NCBI GenBank assembly: GCA_029782365.1
Contig: JAKOUW010000096.1
Coordinates: 523,432 to 587,431 of the forward strand
Reading direction: 5' to 3'
DNA length: 64,000 nt
From: Chloroflexota bacterium
GTDB lineage: Bacteria; Chloroflexota; Anaerolineae; Anaerolineales; UBA4823
Positions 1 through 8,878 of this stretch are shown piece after piece. The number at the start of each line of letters is the position of its first letter. Position 1 is the stretch's first letter. A model generated the notes under the pieces. The model ran no database searches. It saw only the letters and a program-made list of their open reading frames with translations, and was not told where the DNA came from. Both the position numbers and the translations under genes were made by a program.

Positions 1-2
1 GG

Positions 3-3000
3 GTGTTGAAGTATACCGCGCCTTTCAGCAGCGGTATGAGCGCCAGCCTGGCGATCGGCCAGGGTAGCCTGGCTGCGGCGGTGGTGAATTTTGGCGGAAA
101 CGCCACCACGCCCAGTGCCACTGGACTGGATATCCCCTTTGGGATCGCCTTCGACGCCCAGGGCGACCTGGCAGTGGCCGATTACGGCAACCGCCGGGTG
201 CTGATTTTTATCCCACCCTTCAGCACCGGCATGTCCGCCAGCCGCGTCCTGGGGCAGAATAACAGCTTCACCACCAAGACTAAGAATGATCTCTCCATCG
301 TGATGGGCGTGGCCTTCGACAGCGCCGGGAACCTGTATGTCGCCGATTATGGCGAAAGAAAATTGAGCAGCCAGGTGGGAACATTTGTCTTTGATCACTA
401 CCAGCGGCTCACCGAGTACAACCTGCCGCTCACTTCGGATACCACCGCCGATAATATCCAGACCTTTTCTTCCGGCATCTGCACCGGCGGCTGGTTCTCT
501 AATGTTGGAGATCAATGCGATTACAGCATCCGCAGCGTGGCGTTTGACGCGCACAACCACCTGTATATCTCAGGCGAGGCTTTTGACCATAACAGCCAGC
601 CTAATGAAAAAGTGATCGTCCAAAACGTGAGCTCTTTTCAGATCGGCGCGGTGGACGAGATGGCGTTCGACGCCGCCGGTGACCTGCTGGTCGCCAACCC
701 GGCTTATAACCGCGTCTTCGAGTACGACACGCCGATCATCATTCCCGCCCCGCTACCGGCGCTGTCCTCGCTCAGCCCAGGGATCATTGCCTCCGGCTGG
801 CCTGCCTTCACCCTCACCGTCAACGGCACCGGCTTTACCCCGGCCTCGGTGGTGCGCTGGTACAACGCTGACCTGCCCACCACCTTCCTCAGCCCCACCC
901 AACTGACTGCCGCCGCTTCGACCACCCGAAGCCCCACGCTGGCGCCGGTAACAATCTCCGTTTTCACCCCGGGTCCCGGCGGCGGGACGTCCAATCCGCT
1001 CTCGCTGGTGGTTTACGCCCGCACCCCGCTGGATCCGGCTGCCGATGCGGTCCTCGGCCAGCCGGATTTCACCGGCAATCTTCAGGATAACCCGCTCCTC
1101 CCAGGCGGCGCCAACCGCCTGAACCTGCCACGGGCCGGCGCCCTGGATGCGCACTCCGGGCGCCTGTTCGTAGCCGACACCTTCCACAACCGGGTGTTAA
1201 GCTGGCCCAGCTCCGGCGCCTTTGCCAACAGCCAGGCTGCCGACCTGGTCATCGGCCAGCCCGACTTCAGCCAGACCGGCCCCAACACCGGCGGGTTGGG
1301 CCCCGCCGGCCTCTGGCTGCCGCAGGGTGTGGCCGTAGACAGCGGCGGCAACCTCTACGTGGCCGACACAAGCAACCACCGCGTCCTGGAATATGATGCG
1401 CCCCTCAGCACGGGCATGAACGCCAGCCGGATCTTCGGCCAGCTCGATTACAGCCACAACGGCGGCAACACCTCCGGATCGATCGACGCCGTCGGCCTTT
1501 ACGGGCCGCTGGGCCTGGCGGTGGATGCCGCCGGAGACCTCTTTGTGAGCGATAACGGCAACCATCGCGTCCTGGAATACTTGACTCCGCGGGCCCTGCC
1601 GTTCAGCAGCGGATTTATCGCCAATGTGGTCTTAGGTCAGCCAGGCTTTACCACCGATATCTCTGGGGTGACGGACAGCGCCAGCCTGTGGTCGCCTTCT
1701 GGCCTGGCGTTGGACCCGTCAGGGCGGTTGTTCGTGGCCGATACCTTCAACAACCGCATTGTGGGCTATGCCCCGCCCTTTTCCAACGGCATGGCTGCCT
1801 CTCGGGTGTATGGCCAGGGCAGCTTCAATACCAACCGCGATGCTTCCATGTTCGGGGTCAGCCCCCGCACAATGCTCCATCCGTTCGCCCTGGCTTTCGA
1901 CCAGGTGGGCAATCTGTACGTGGCCGATACCGGCTGGAACCGCATCCTGGAATTTGACGCCGGCAACACCGGCATCAACGCCAATCTCGTCTTCGGACAA
2001 TCCGTCTTTATGACCAGCGGCGCCGGTGTGGGGACCACCGGCCTGAACGCCCCGTTCGGCGTGTTCACCGACGGCGCCGCCAACCTGTACGTTGCCGATT
2101 CCGCCAACCACCGCCTGCTGGAGTACGCCGCGCCAAAATCCATCCCCGTTCCGGCGCTCACCGCGCTAAGCCCAGACCAGGTGGCTGCCGGCTCGCCCGC
2201 CTTCACCCTGACGGTCAACGGGAGCGGCTTCACCTCCGCTTCGCTGGTGAGTTTCAACGGCGCCAGCCACGCCACCACCTACCTCAGCTCCACCCAGCTC
2301 ACCATCCTGGTCGCCCCCACCGAGCTGGCTTCCGGCGGACCGTTCCCGGTCAGCGTCACCACCCCAGCCCCGGGCGGCGGCACATCAAACACGCTTAACC
2401 TGTCCCTCTATCCGCGTGGTATGAACGACAACAGCGCCGACCTGGTCCTCGGCCAGCCCAATTTTGCCGCCTCAACGCCCGCCAACCCCCTCCTGCCCGA
2501 CGGCGCCAACCGCCTGGACAGCCCCCAGGCTGTCGTCGTTTCCGGCCAGAACGGGCGTATCTTTGTGGCCGATGCCAACCATAACCGTATCCTGAGCTGG
2601 CCCAGCGTCAACACCCTGGCCAACAGCCAGGCCGCCGACCTGGTCCTTGGCCAGCTCGATTTTCCCTTCACCGCTGCAAACCCCGGCGGGGTCAGCGGGC
2701 GCAGCCTGTTTATGCCCTATGCCCTGGCGCTGGATAACAGCGGCAATCTCTATGTCGCCGACAGCGGCAACCACCGCGTGCTCGAGTATGACGCCCCGCT
2801 TGCCACGGGCATGCCCGCCAGCCGGGTCTTCGGCCAGGGCGGTAGCTTCACCTCCAACCTGCCCAACAAGGGCGGGATCAGCGCCGCCTCGCTCAACCAG
2901 CCGCAGGCTCTGGCCCTCGACGCTCATGGCCGTCTCTTCATCGCCGACACGCTCAACCACCGCGTGCTGATCTTCAACACCCCGCTCGCCTCGCAGACGG

Positions 3001-3536
3001 CGGACGGCGTCATTGGGCAGCCCGGTTTCTCCACCGCCATCCCCAACAACGGCGGAGTGAGCGCCTCCAGCCTGGACTGGCCCTGCGCTCTGGCTGCCGA
3101 CAGCTTTGAGCGCCTGTTCGTGGCCGACTGCCAGAACCTGCGCGTCCTAGAGTACTTCCACCCGGGCAGCTCCCCGGCCAATGTGGTCTACGGCCAGAAC
3201 GACTTCACTTCCGTGGTCAGCGGCATCGTCAACGGCGTTGCGCCCAACGGGCTGGCGGCGGATGGCGCCGGGAACCTGTATGTCTCCGACCTGAGCATCA
3301 ACCGCGTGGCCATCTTCGCCGCCGCCACCCAGGATGGGACCGCCGTGCCCTGGACCAAGGAATCGCTCTCCGCCGGCGGGCCGGCCCACCAGACCGGGCC
3401 AGACCGCCTGTTCATTCCAGCCGGCCTGGCCCTCGACCGCGCCGGTAACCTCTACGTGGCCGACTCGGGCAACAACCGTCTGCTAGAGTACTGGATGAAT
3501 CCAGACAGAATTTACCTGCCCATCATCATACGCTAG
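3..3536 (+). CDS. Secreted NHL-repeat protein with two IPT/TIG domains (5' end outside window)
   Basis: The frame is open to the first bases of the window, so the GTG at position 3 is probably internal and the signal peptide lies upstream. The 1177 visible residues are a chain of NHL-type beta-propeller repeats, recognisable by recurring 'NLYVAD..NHRVLEY' and 'A.VLGQPDF' phrases. Two IPT/TIG immunoglobulin-like domains interrupt the chain at roughly residues 250-340 and 715-805; both begin 'PALs.LSP' and carry 'FTLTVNG.GFT'. The layout is therefore propeller block, TIG, propeller block, TIG, propeller block, which suggests internal duplication. The extreme C-terminus is IYLPIIIR, a short hydrophobic tail with a basic end that also closes the beta-helix protein at 42 kb. 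Proteins of this type are surface or secreted and thought to bind ligands or carbohydrates; the actual role is unknown. Confidence 0.85.
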   Translation: MLKYTAPFSSGMSASLAIGQGSLAAAVVNFGGNATTPSATGLDIPFGIAFDAQGDLAVADYGNRRVLIFIPPFSTGMSASRVLGQNNSFTTKTKNDLSIVMGVAFDSAGNLYVADYGERKLSSQVGTFVFDHYQRLTEYNLPLTSDTTADNIQTFSSGICTGGWFSNVGDQCDYSIRSVAFDAHNHLYISGEAFDHNSQPNEKVIVQNVSSFQIGAVDEMAFDAAGDLLVANPAYNRVFEYDTPIIIPAPLPALSSLSPGIIASGWPAFTLTVNGTGFTPASVVRWYNADLPTTFLSPTQLTAAASTTRSPTLAPVTISVFTPGPGGGTSNPLSLVVYARTPLDPAADAVLGQPDFTGNLQDNPLLPGGANRLNLPRAGALDAHSGRLFVADTFHNRVLSWPSSGAFANSQAADLVIGQPDFSQTGPNTGGLGPAGLWLPQGVAVDSGGNLYVADTSNHRVLEYDAPLSTGMNASRIFGQLDYSHNGGNTSGSIDAVGLYGPLGLAVDAAGDLFVSDNGNHRVLEYLTPRALPFSSGFIANVVLGQPGFTTDISGVTDSASLWSPSGLALDPSGRLFVADTFNNRIVGYAPPFSNGMAASRVYGQGSFNTNRDASMFGVSPRTMLHPFALAFDQVGNLYVADTGWNRILEFDAGNTGINANLVFGQSVFMTSGAGVGTTGLNAPFGVFTDGAANLYVADSANHRLLEYAAPKSIPVPALTALSPDQVAAGSPAFTLTVNGSGFTSASLVSFNGASHATTYLSSTQLTILVAPTELASGGPFPVSVTTPAPGGGTSNTLNLSLYPRGMNDNSADLVLGQPNFAASTPANPLLPDGANRLDSPQAVVVSGQNGRIFVADANHNRILSWPSVNTLANSQAADLVLGQLDFPFTAANPGGVSGRSLFMPYALALDNSGNLYVADSGNHRVLEYDAPLATGMPASRVFGQGGSFTSNLPNKGGISAASLNQPQALALDAHGRLFIADTLNHRVLIFNTPLASQTADGVIGQPGFSTAIPNNGGVSASSLDWPCALAADSFERLFVADCQNLRVLEYFHPGSSPANVVYGQNDFTSVVSGIVNGVAPNGLAADGAGNLYVSDLSINRVAIFAAATQDGTAVPWTKESLSAGGPAHQTGPDRLFIPAGLALDRAGNLYVADSGNNRLLEYWMNPDRIYLPIIIR

Positions 3537-3542
3537 CTGCCC

Positions 3543-3599
3543 CCGGCATCCCTTAGAAACTAGAGCGCTGAAGCCAGCCCTGGTTCTAAGGGATGCCGG
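3543..3599. terminator. Perfect 16-bp inverted repeat, probable terminator or palindromic repeat element
   Basis: Left arm 3543-3558 (CCGGCATCCCTTAGAA) and right arm 3584-3599 are exact reverse complements around a 25-nt loop. It begins 7 nt after the NHL stop codon, which fits a transcription terminator. No T-run follows, so a REP-like repeat or a bidirectional stabilising hairpin is equally possible. Confidence 0.55.
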
Positions 3600-3907
3600 A
3601 TCCGCCGCGGTGCTGCGTTCTAGGAACACATGGTGATCAGAAAATATCGATGCACCGGTCTACCTAATATTCATAGCGTACAATTCAAGTCAACCCACAC
3701 TCGGAGAGCAAACCTTGGGTGCTCGAGTTGTTGGAGGCCAGGGTTATTCTCTCAAAAGATGGCTCTGGAAAAGTGACTGGCTGGTTTGGAGAAACGGAAG
3801 GCTTCTCCTGCACATAGCATTCATACCCTGTAAGATAGCCGAGACATTTCTCTCTATCATTCAGCTATCTGCGAGAACCCAGTCCCAAAAGGAAAAGCGA
3901 GTTATTC
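3600..3907. other. Intergenic stretch without recognisable gene
   Basis: Between the inverted repeat and the arfB stop codon I see no convincing coding potential. A 75-codon plus-strand frame that starts at a TTG (3715-3942) has no ribosome-binding site, no family resemblance, and runs antisense into arfB. Confidence 0.5.
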
Positions 3908-4327
3908 CTACTCTTCAGGAACATAGCGACAAATCCGCTTAATCTCGCCATGTTTTTTCTTGTCGCCCACCCGAGCTGCCTTTGATGTGAGGCTCGGGCG
4001 GGTTGCTCTTCGCTCCTTTGGTTTTTCTAATGCTTTCTGAATCCAGGTGATCGAGCGCTGGGTGGCATCGAATCGATTTTGTTCCTGTGTGCGGTATCTT
4101 TTCGCTTCAATGATCAGTATTCCATCCTCTGTCACGCGACTGCTGGCCAGCCTGAGCAAGCGTTCTTTGACATCTGCATCCAATGAGAGGGAACTGCGAA
4201 TCGCAAACCTCAACTGAACCGCTGTCGCCACCTTGTTGACGTTCTGACCGCCAGGTCCTGAGGCGCGGATGAAAACATATTGGATCTCGCTTTCATCAAT
4301 CTTTACTGTAGAACTGATCTCAATCAT
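3908..4327 (-). CDS. arfB: Alternative ribosome-rescue factor ArfB (YaeJ/ICT1 family peptidyl-tRNA hydrolase)
   Basis: A 139-residue protein equivalent to the catalytic domain of class I release factors. GPGGQNVNK at residues 24-32 contains the GGQ tripeptide (26-28) that promotes hydrolysis of peptidyl-tRNA. The stop-codon recognition domain of RF1/RF2 is absent and the C-terminus is lysine/arginine rich (KKKHGEIKR), the tail that in ArfB enters the empty mRNA channel of stalled ribosomes. Length matches the family (about 140 residues). The gene stands alone, divergent from the molybdopterin oxidoreductase. The start ATG lies only 6 nt downstream of an extended -10 (TGC TATACT), so the message may be leaderless. 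Confidence 0.9.
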   Translation of the reverse strand: MIEISSTVKIDESEIQYVFIRASGPGGQNVNKVATAVQLRFAIRSSLSLDADVKERLLRLASSRVTEDGILIIEAKRYRTQEQNRFDATQRSITWIQKALEKPKERRATRPSLTSKAARVGDKKKHGEIKRICRYVPEE

Positions 4328-4333
4328 CGTTTT

Positions 4334-4342
4334 AGTATAGCA
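4334..4342 (-). promoter_or_regulatory. Extended -10 element of arfB
   Basis: On the minus strand the bases read TGCTATACT, ending 6 nt before the arfB ATG. A transcript starting the usual 6-7 nt downstream would begin at or next to the start codon, with no room for a ribosome-binding site. I do not see a convincing -35 box. Confidence 0.45.
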
Positions 4343-4536
4343 GCTCCCTCAAATGTTTAAAAACACAATGAATATTATATAATCCAGATATATGATACAA
4401 ATTATAATCAATCATTGGTTGTGGAATGTTCAGTCGATTCGGATTACTGGCAACCAGATCGCACCTATCGAAATTCCAAATCCAATGTTCAATCTTGGTT
4501 CGGTTTTCGATTGAAAGTTTGACTGGAGATACTCTC

Positions 4537-6933
4537 ATGCTGGCGAACAAGCAAACTTCAGAGCGAATTCCAGGGTACTGTGGAATGTGCGTATCGCGCT
4601 GTGGTTCGATCGGTGTCATCGAGGACGGACGTCTGGTTGCCCTCGAGCCTGATCCCTCCCACCCCACCGGTAAGGCGCTCTGCGCCAAAGGGCGGGCAGC
4701 GCCTGAACTCGTTTATCATCCTGAACGATTGCTTTACCCCTTGAGGCGCACGCGGCCGAAAGGTGATCCCGATCCGGGCTGGCAGAGAATAAGCTGGAAT
4801 GAAGCGCTGGACCTCACCGCTGATAGGCTGCGGTCGATTGCCGAAACGCATGGACCGGAAAGTGTGGTTTTCAGCGTGTCTTCACCATCCACGTCGGCTT
4901 CGGATGACTCCACCGTCTGGATTCAACGATTAATGAATGCATTCGGAAGCCCCAACTCATGCGCAGCGATGGAATTGTGCGGCTGGGGTCGGCATCAAGC
5001 GACCACCTACACCTTTGGCGCTCCGGTTCCCGGCGCATATCTGCCAGATCTGGACCAGGCCGGATGCATTCTTTTCTGGGGTTACAACCCCAACCTGGCC
5101 CGGTTAACCCATGCCACGGCCACCACAGCGGCAGTCAAACGCGGTGCTCGCCTGATCGTGGTTGACCCACGCCGGACAGGGATCGCCAAAAAAGCAAATC
5201 AGTGGCTGCAGGTGCGGCCAGGCACAGATGCCGCCCTGGCGCTAGGCATCGCCCAGGTCATGATCGCGCGTGGCTGGTATGACAGAGATTTCATACGCGC
5301 ATGGACGAACGGCCCTTTGCTCGTGCGCACAGATAGCGGCCGCATGCTGACCCAGGCCGACCTTTCTGCCGATGGCAGTCCAAAGCAGTTCGTGGCCTGG
5401 AATGAGCGTATGGGCCGCCCAATCCTGTACGATTCAGCCACCGGACGTTACGAAGCGGCACCTTCTGAGCTGGCTCTTTTTGGCGCTTTCACAGTTCACA
5501 CAATCCAGGGTGAAATCGCCTGCAAACCAGCTTTCGAATTATTGGCAGACCTGTGCAGCCATTACCCACCCGAGCGTGTCGAAACGATCTGCGGCGTTGG
5601 GCGCGAACAGGTCGAAACAACAGCCCAGATGCTCTGGGAAGCGCGACCTGTCGCTTATTATGCCTGGAGCGGGGTTGAGATGCACACCAACGCCACCCAG
5701 ATCGCCCGGGCTATCGCCCAACTCTCCGTGCTGACCGGCAGCTTTGACGCTCCGGGAGGCAATGTGCTATTTTCAACCGTGTCAACTGCAAATGTGTCGG
5801 GGTTTGAAATAAACTCTTCCGGACAGATGGCGAAGGCGCTCGGCTTCCGTGATCGGCCTTTAGGCCCCTCACGCTGGGGTTTCGTCACCAGTGATGAAGT
5901 GTATCGAGGCATCCTCGAGCGCCAGCCTTACGGAGTGTACGGATTGGTCGGCTTTGGCGCAAACTTGCTGCTCGCGCACGCTGATGCCACTCGTGGGCGT
6001 CAAGCTCTGGCGCAACTCGATTTTTACGTCCACTGCGACCTCTTTATGAATCCCACCGCAGAGTTGGCCGATATTATCCTGCCAGTCGCCAGCGTTTTTG
6101 AACGCGAAGCCCTCAAGGTGGGCTTTGAATTGAACCAGGATTCGCAGTCACATGTGCAGTTGCGCCAGGCGATGGTCGCGCCACAAGGAGAATCTCGCTC
6201 GGACACGCAAATCGTCTTCGACCTGGCCTGCCGCCTGGGCTTCGGCGCCAATTTCTGGAACGGAGATATTGAGGCTGGCTATCGCTACCAACTTGCTCCG
6301 TCTGGCCTATCGTTGGATGCCCTGCGCGAACAGCCTGGCGGCGTGCGGGTTCCATTGGAAACACGCTACCGCAAGTATATGGAGATGGAGGGCGGTGTCG
6401 CCCGCGGCTTCAAGACGCCAACCCGAAAGATCGAATTGTATTCGCAAACAATGCTGGAACATGGCTACCCGCCCCTCCCTGAATTTGAAGAGCCGCGCAT
6501 GAGCCCCACGTCACGACCAGATCTGGTTGAGCGTTTCCCATTGATCCTCACCTGCGCCAAGAACACCTTGTTTTGCGAGAGCCAGCACCGCGCTCTGCCG
6601 AGTCTGCGCCGGCAGGCAGTGGATCCAGAAGTCGAACTGCATCCCGCGGCCGCCGACCAGCGCGGCATCCACCCTGGCGATTGGGTGCAAATTGAAACGG
6701 CCTCCGGAAGCATCCGGGCACGCGCCCGTCTGAACGAAACTTTGCAGCCGAATGTCGTCTGCGGCCAGCATGGTTGGTGGCAGGCCTGCCAGGATATTGG
6801 CGCGCCTGGATATGACCCCTTTGGACAGGACGGCGCCAACTTTAACCTGATCATCGGCAATCAAGACATCGATCCGGTTAGCGGCTCTGTCCCTCATCGC
6901 GCCTACCTGTGTCAGATCCGCCTCACTGAGTGA
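4537..6933 (+). CDS. Single-subunit molybdopterin oxidoreductase (DMSO reductase superfamily)
   Basis: The start at 4537 (MLANKQTS) is preferred over an upstream ATG at 4426, because GGAG sits 8 nt before it and family similarity begins here; this gives 798 residues. Cys15, Cys18, Cys22 and Cys49 form the N-terminal [4Fe-4S] site (C-x2-C-x3-C-x26-C). Residues around 142-152 (CAAMELCGWGR) lie where the family places its metal ligand, so Cys148 is the likely Mo/W ligand, as in periplasmic nitrate reductase-like or formate dehydrogenase-like enzymes. The C-terminal 110 residues form the molydopterin dinucleotide-binding domain, ending PHRAYLCQIRL. No Tat signal is visible, so the enzyme is probably cytoplasmic. 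No partner iron-sulfur or membrane subunit is adjacent, so electron partner and substrate are unknown. Confidence 0.85.
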   Translation: MLANKQTSERIPGYCGMCVSRCGSIGVIEDGRLVALEPDPSHPTGKALCAKGRAAPELVYHPERLLYPLRRTRPKGDPDPGWQRISWNEALDLTADRLRSIAETHGPESVVFSVSSPSTSASDDSTVWIQRLMNAFGSPNSCAAMELCGWGRHQATTYTFGAPVPGAYLPDLDQAGCILFWGYNPNLARLTHATATTAAVKRGARLIVVDPRRTGIAKKANQWLQVRPGTDAALALGIAQVMIARGWYDRDFIRAWTNGPLLVRTDSGRMLTQADLSADGSPKQFVAWNERMGRPILYDSATGRYEAAPSELALFGAFTVHTIQGEIACKPAFELLADLCSHYPPERVETICGVGREQVETTAQMLWEARPVAYYAWSGVEMHTNATQIARAIAQLSVLTGSFDAPGGNVLFSTVSTANVSGFEINSSGQMAKALGFRDRPLGPSRWGFVTSDEVYRGILERQPYGVYGLVGFGANLLLAHADATRGRQALAQLDFYVHCDLFMNPTAELADIILPVASVFEREALKVGFELNQDSQSHVQLRQAMVAPQGESRSDTQIVFDLACRLGFGANFWNGDIEAGYRYQLAPSGLSLDALREQPGGVRVPLETRYRKYMEMEGGVARGFKTPTRKIELYSQTMLEHGYPPLPEFEEPRMSPTSRPDLVERFPLILTCAKNTLFCESQHRALPSLRRQAVDPEVELHPAAADQRGIHPGDWVQIETASGSIRARARLNETLQPNVVCGQHGWWQACQDIGAPGYDPFGQDGANFNLIIGNQDIDPVSGSVPHRAYLCQIRLTE

Positions 6934-7065
6934 GTGGTCAGGGCCTTCATTCCAATAGTTCGGTGGATAATTTTCACCAGCCAGGTTCGAACGGCTCCTG
7001 TCTCCGCGCCGCCAGTTCATTGACGCATCGCACAATCGGGAATCGAGCAAATTGTATTTTGCCCC

Positions 7066-7096
7066 TTGACATTAACGTAACGTCATAGATTATGAT
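7066..7096 (+). promoter_or_regulatory. MerR-type promoter/operator with 19-bp spacer
   Basis: TTGACA (7066-7071) and TATGAT (7091-7096) are separated by exactly 19 bp, the lengthened spacer typical of promoters that MerR-family activators untwist. The spacer region carries an inverted repeat, TGACATTA-ACG-TAACGTCA (7067-7085), 7 of 8 positions matching. It lies 23 nt upstream of the MerR gene, so autoregulation is likely. Confidence 0.7.
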
Positions 7097-7119
7097 TGGA
7101 CTCATCCATGAGGTGAGCT

Positions 7120-7899
7120 GTGTACACCGTGAAACAATTATCCGACCTGGCCGGCATTACAGTGCGCACCCTGCATTACTACGATGAAATCGGCCTGCTC
7201 AAACCATCTGAAGTTGGCGCGAACGGCTATCGTTATTACAATACCGAAGCTTTGTTTCGTCTCCAGCAGGTTCTCTTCTATCGCGAAATGGACCTTGACC
7301 TCGAGCAAATCAAGCGCATCCTGGATGATCCTGGTTTCGACCTCATTTCGGCCTTGCGCCAGCACCGCAGGATGTTAGAAACCAGGGTCGAACGATTGAA
7401 AACCCTGATGAGCACCATCGATACAACCATCATGCACCTGGTAGGAGAAATTCATATGAGCAAGAAAAAGATTTTTAACGGCTTTAGCGCAGAAAAGCAA
7501 AAGCAGTACGAGGAAGAAGCTGTCAATTTGTGGGGCGAGGCGGTGCGCGAGTCACACAAACTGTGGAACAGCTACACGGACCAGGAAAAAGAAGCGATTG
7601 TGCAGGAAGGTGGAGATATCTACAATGAAATAGCCGCCAACATGGCCAAAGGCCCGACCAGCCCAGAGATACAGGCCCTGCTGGCGCGCTGGCACCAGCA
7701 TCTGCGGAATTTCTACGAGCCATCCATCGAAGTGCTGGGAGGGCTGGGCAATATGTACCATGATCATCCCGATTTCAATGACACCTTCACAGCCATACAC
7801 CCCGATCTGCCCGCTTTTCTGAAGCAGGCCATCGCCGCTTATGTGGATGAGCTGGAGACACGCTGGTTGGAGCAGGAATTGGGCATTCTGCGGGAATAG
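7120..7899 (+). CDS. MerR family transcriptional regulator with TipAS-type effector domain
   Basis: Residues 1-70 are a MerR winged helix-turn-helix (YTVKQLSDLAGITVRTLHYY, then DEIGLL and NGYRYY). A dimerisation helix follows (residues 75-115), then a roughly 140-residue alpha-helical domain like the TipAS drug-binding domain of TipA/Mta/SkgA regulators. In that family the C-terminal domain binds amphipathic or thiopeptide-like molecules and activates transcription. The GTG start follows AGGTGAG by only 3 nt; a second in-frame GTG at 7129 has more usual spacing. The promoter upstream has the 19-bp MerR spacer. The AAA+ ATPase gene starts 25 nt after the stop and may be co-transcribed. Confidence 0.88.
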   Translation: MYTVKQLSDLAGITVRTLHYYDEIGLLKPSEVGANGYRYYNTEALFRLQQVLFYREMDLDLEQIKRILDDPGFDLISALRQHRRMLETRVERLKTLMSTIDTTIMHLVGEIHMSKKKIFNGFSAEKQKQYEEEAVNLWGEAVRESHKLWNSYTDQEKEAIVQEGGDIYNEIAANMAKGPTSPEIQALLARWHQHLRNFYEPSIEVLGGLGNMYHDHPDFNDTFTAIHPDLPAFLKQAIAAYVDELETRWLEQELGILRE

Positions 7900-7924
7900 C
7901 CGCCCACCGAAAAGAGGCATTTCG

Positions 7925-8878
7925 ATGAACCCTGAACACCCGAATCTGGAACCTCCATCTAACCAACCGCCCGTTGACCGGCCTGTCTTCGGCGAGCGCA
8001 TCGTCACGCCGGCTTCCAGCGGCCGGCCCGGCGAAGCGGAAGCAGATTTTAACCGCCGCATGGGCATGTTTATTGTCGAGGCGCCGCGCCGCAGTCTGGC
8101 GAACCTGGTGGTCCCGGCTGACACCCTTCAACAGATACGGATGCTGCTCACCAAGATCCGCCACCACCGCATCCTGTACGAAGATTTCGGCCTCGCCGAA
8201 GTGGATCCCTACGGCGGCCGCACGGCGATTAATCTGTACGGTCCACCCGGCACCGGCAAAACCTTTGCCGCTGAAGCCATCGCCAACGAGCTTGGCATGG
8301 GCATCATCCGCGTCAATTATGCCGAGATCGAATCGAAGTATGTAGGCGATACACCCAAGAACATCAAAGCCGCCTTTCAAAAAGCGCGCACAAGCAGTGC
8401 TGTGTTGTTCTTCGATGAAGCCGATTCTATCCTCGGCCGGCGCCTGTCCAATATCACCCAGAGCACCGATCACGCTGTCAACGTCAGCCGCTCGGTGATG
8501 CTGCTCGAGCTTGATCAGTTTTCCGGTGTAACCGTCTTCGCCACCAACCTGGCCAGCAATTACGACACGGCCTTTGTCAGGCGCATCCTCGGTCACATCC
8601 ATATGCCGCTGCCCGATGCCGGCTCCAGGCGGCGCCTGTGGCAGGGTCACCTGCCGGCGCGCCTGCCGGTCAGCCTGAGCGAAGCGGATTGGGAAGCGCT
8701 GGTGCAGGAGACGGACGGCCTGACAGGCGGCGATATTCTCAACATCGTCATCGCCGCCTCAGCGCAGGCCATCGAACAGCAAGGTTCCGCCTGCCGGGTG
8801 AGACTGGAAGATTTCCGTTCTGCCATCGCGGCTGTGCGTCAGGCACGCCTGGCGATTGGCATGCCCGGTGCCGTTTAG
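7925..8878 (+). CDS. AAA+ family ATPase
   Basis: The start ATG at 7925 (MNPEHPNLE) follows AAAGAGG. The 317-residue protein has one AAA+ module: Walker A GPPGTGKT at about residues 106-113, Walker B VLFFDEAD near 160, a sensor-1-like ATNL near 207, and an arginine-finger-like FVRRILGH. It resembles the FtsH/Cdc48/spastin branch of classic AAA ATPases rather than clamp loaders. An N-terminal stretch of about 80 residues, proline-rich at first, probably contacts a substrate or partner. No protease domain, membrane helix or second ATPase domain is present, so it likely acts as a stand-alone cytoplasmic unfoldase or remodelling ATPase. It lies just downstream of the TipA-type regulator; target unknown. 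Confidence 0.8.
   Translation: MNPEHPNLEPPSNQPPVDRPVFGERIVTPASSGRPGEAEADFNRRMGMFIVEAPRRSLANLVVPADTLQQIRMLLTKIRHHRILYEDFGLAEVDPYGGRTAINLYGPPGTGKTFAAEAIANELGMGIIRVNYAEIESKYVGDTPKNIKAAFQKARTSSAVLFFDEADSILGRRLSNITQSTDHAVNVSRSVMLLELDQFSGVTVFATNLASNYDTAFVRRILGHIHMPLPDAGSRRRLWQGHLPARLPVSLSEADWEALVQETDGLTGGDILNIVIAASAQAIEQQGSACRVRLEDFRSAIAAVRQARLAIGMPGAV

Noticed and set aside
3715..3942. 75-codon plus-strand frame in the gap before arfB
   Set aside because: TTG start, no ribosome-binding site, no similarity, overlaps arfB antisense.
6511..7050. 179-codon minus-strand frame at the end of the molybdopterin gene
   Set aside because: Antisense to a conserved domain, no ribosome-binding site.
7787..8650. 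287-codon minus-strand frame opposite the AAA gene
   Set aside because: Antisense shadow; the plus strand has intact Walker motifs.
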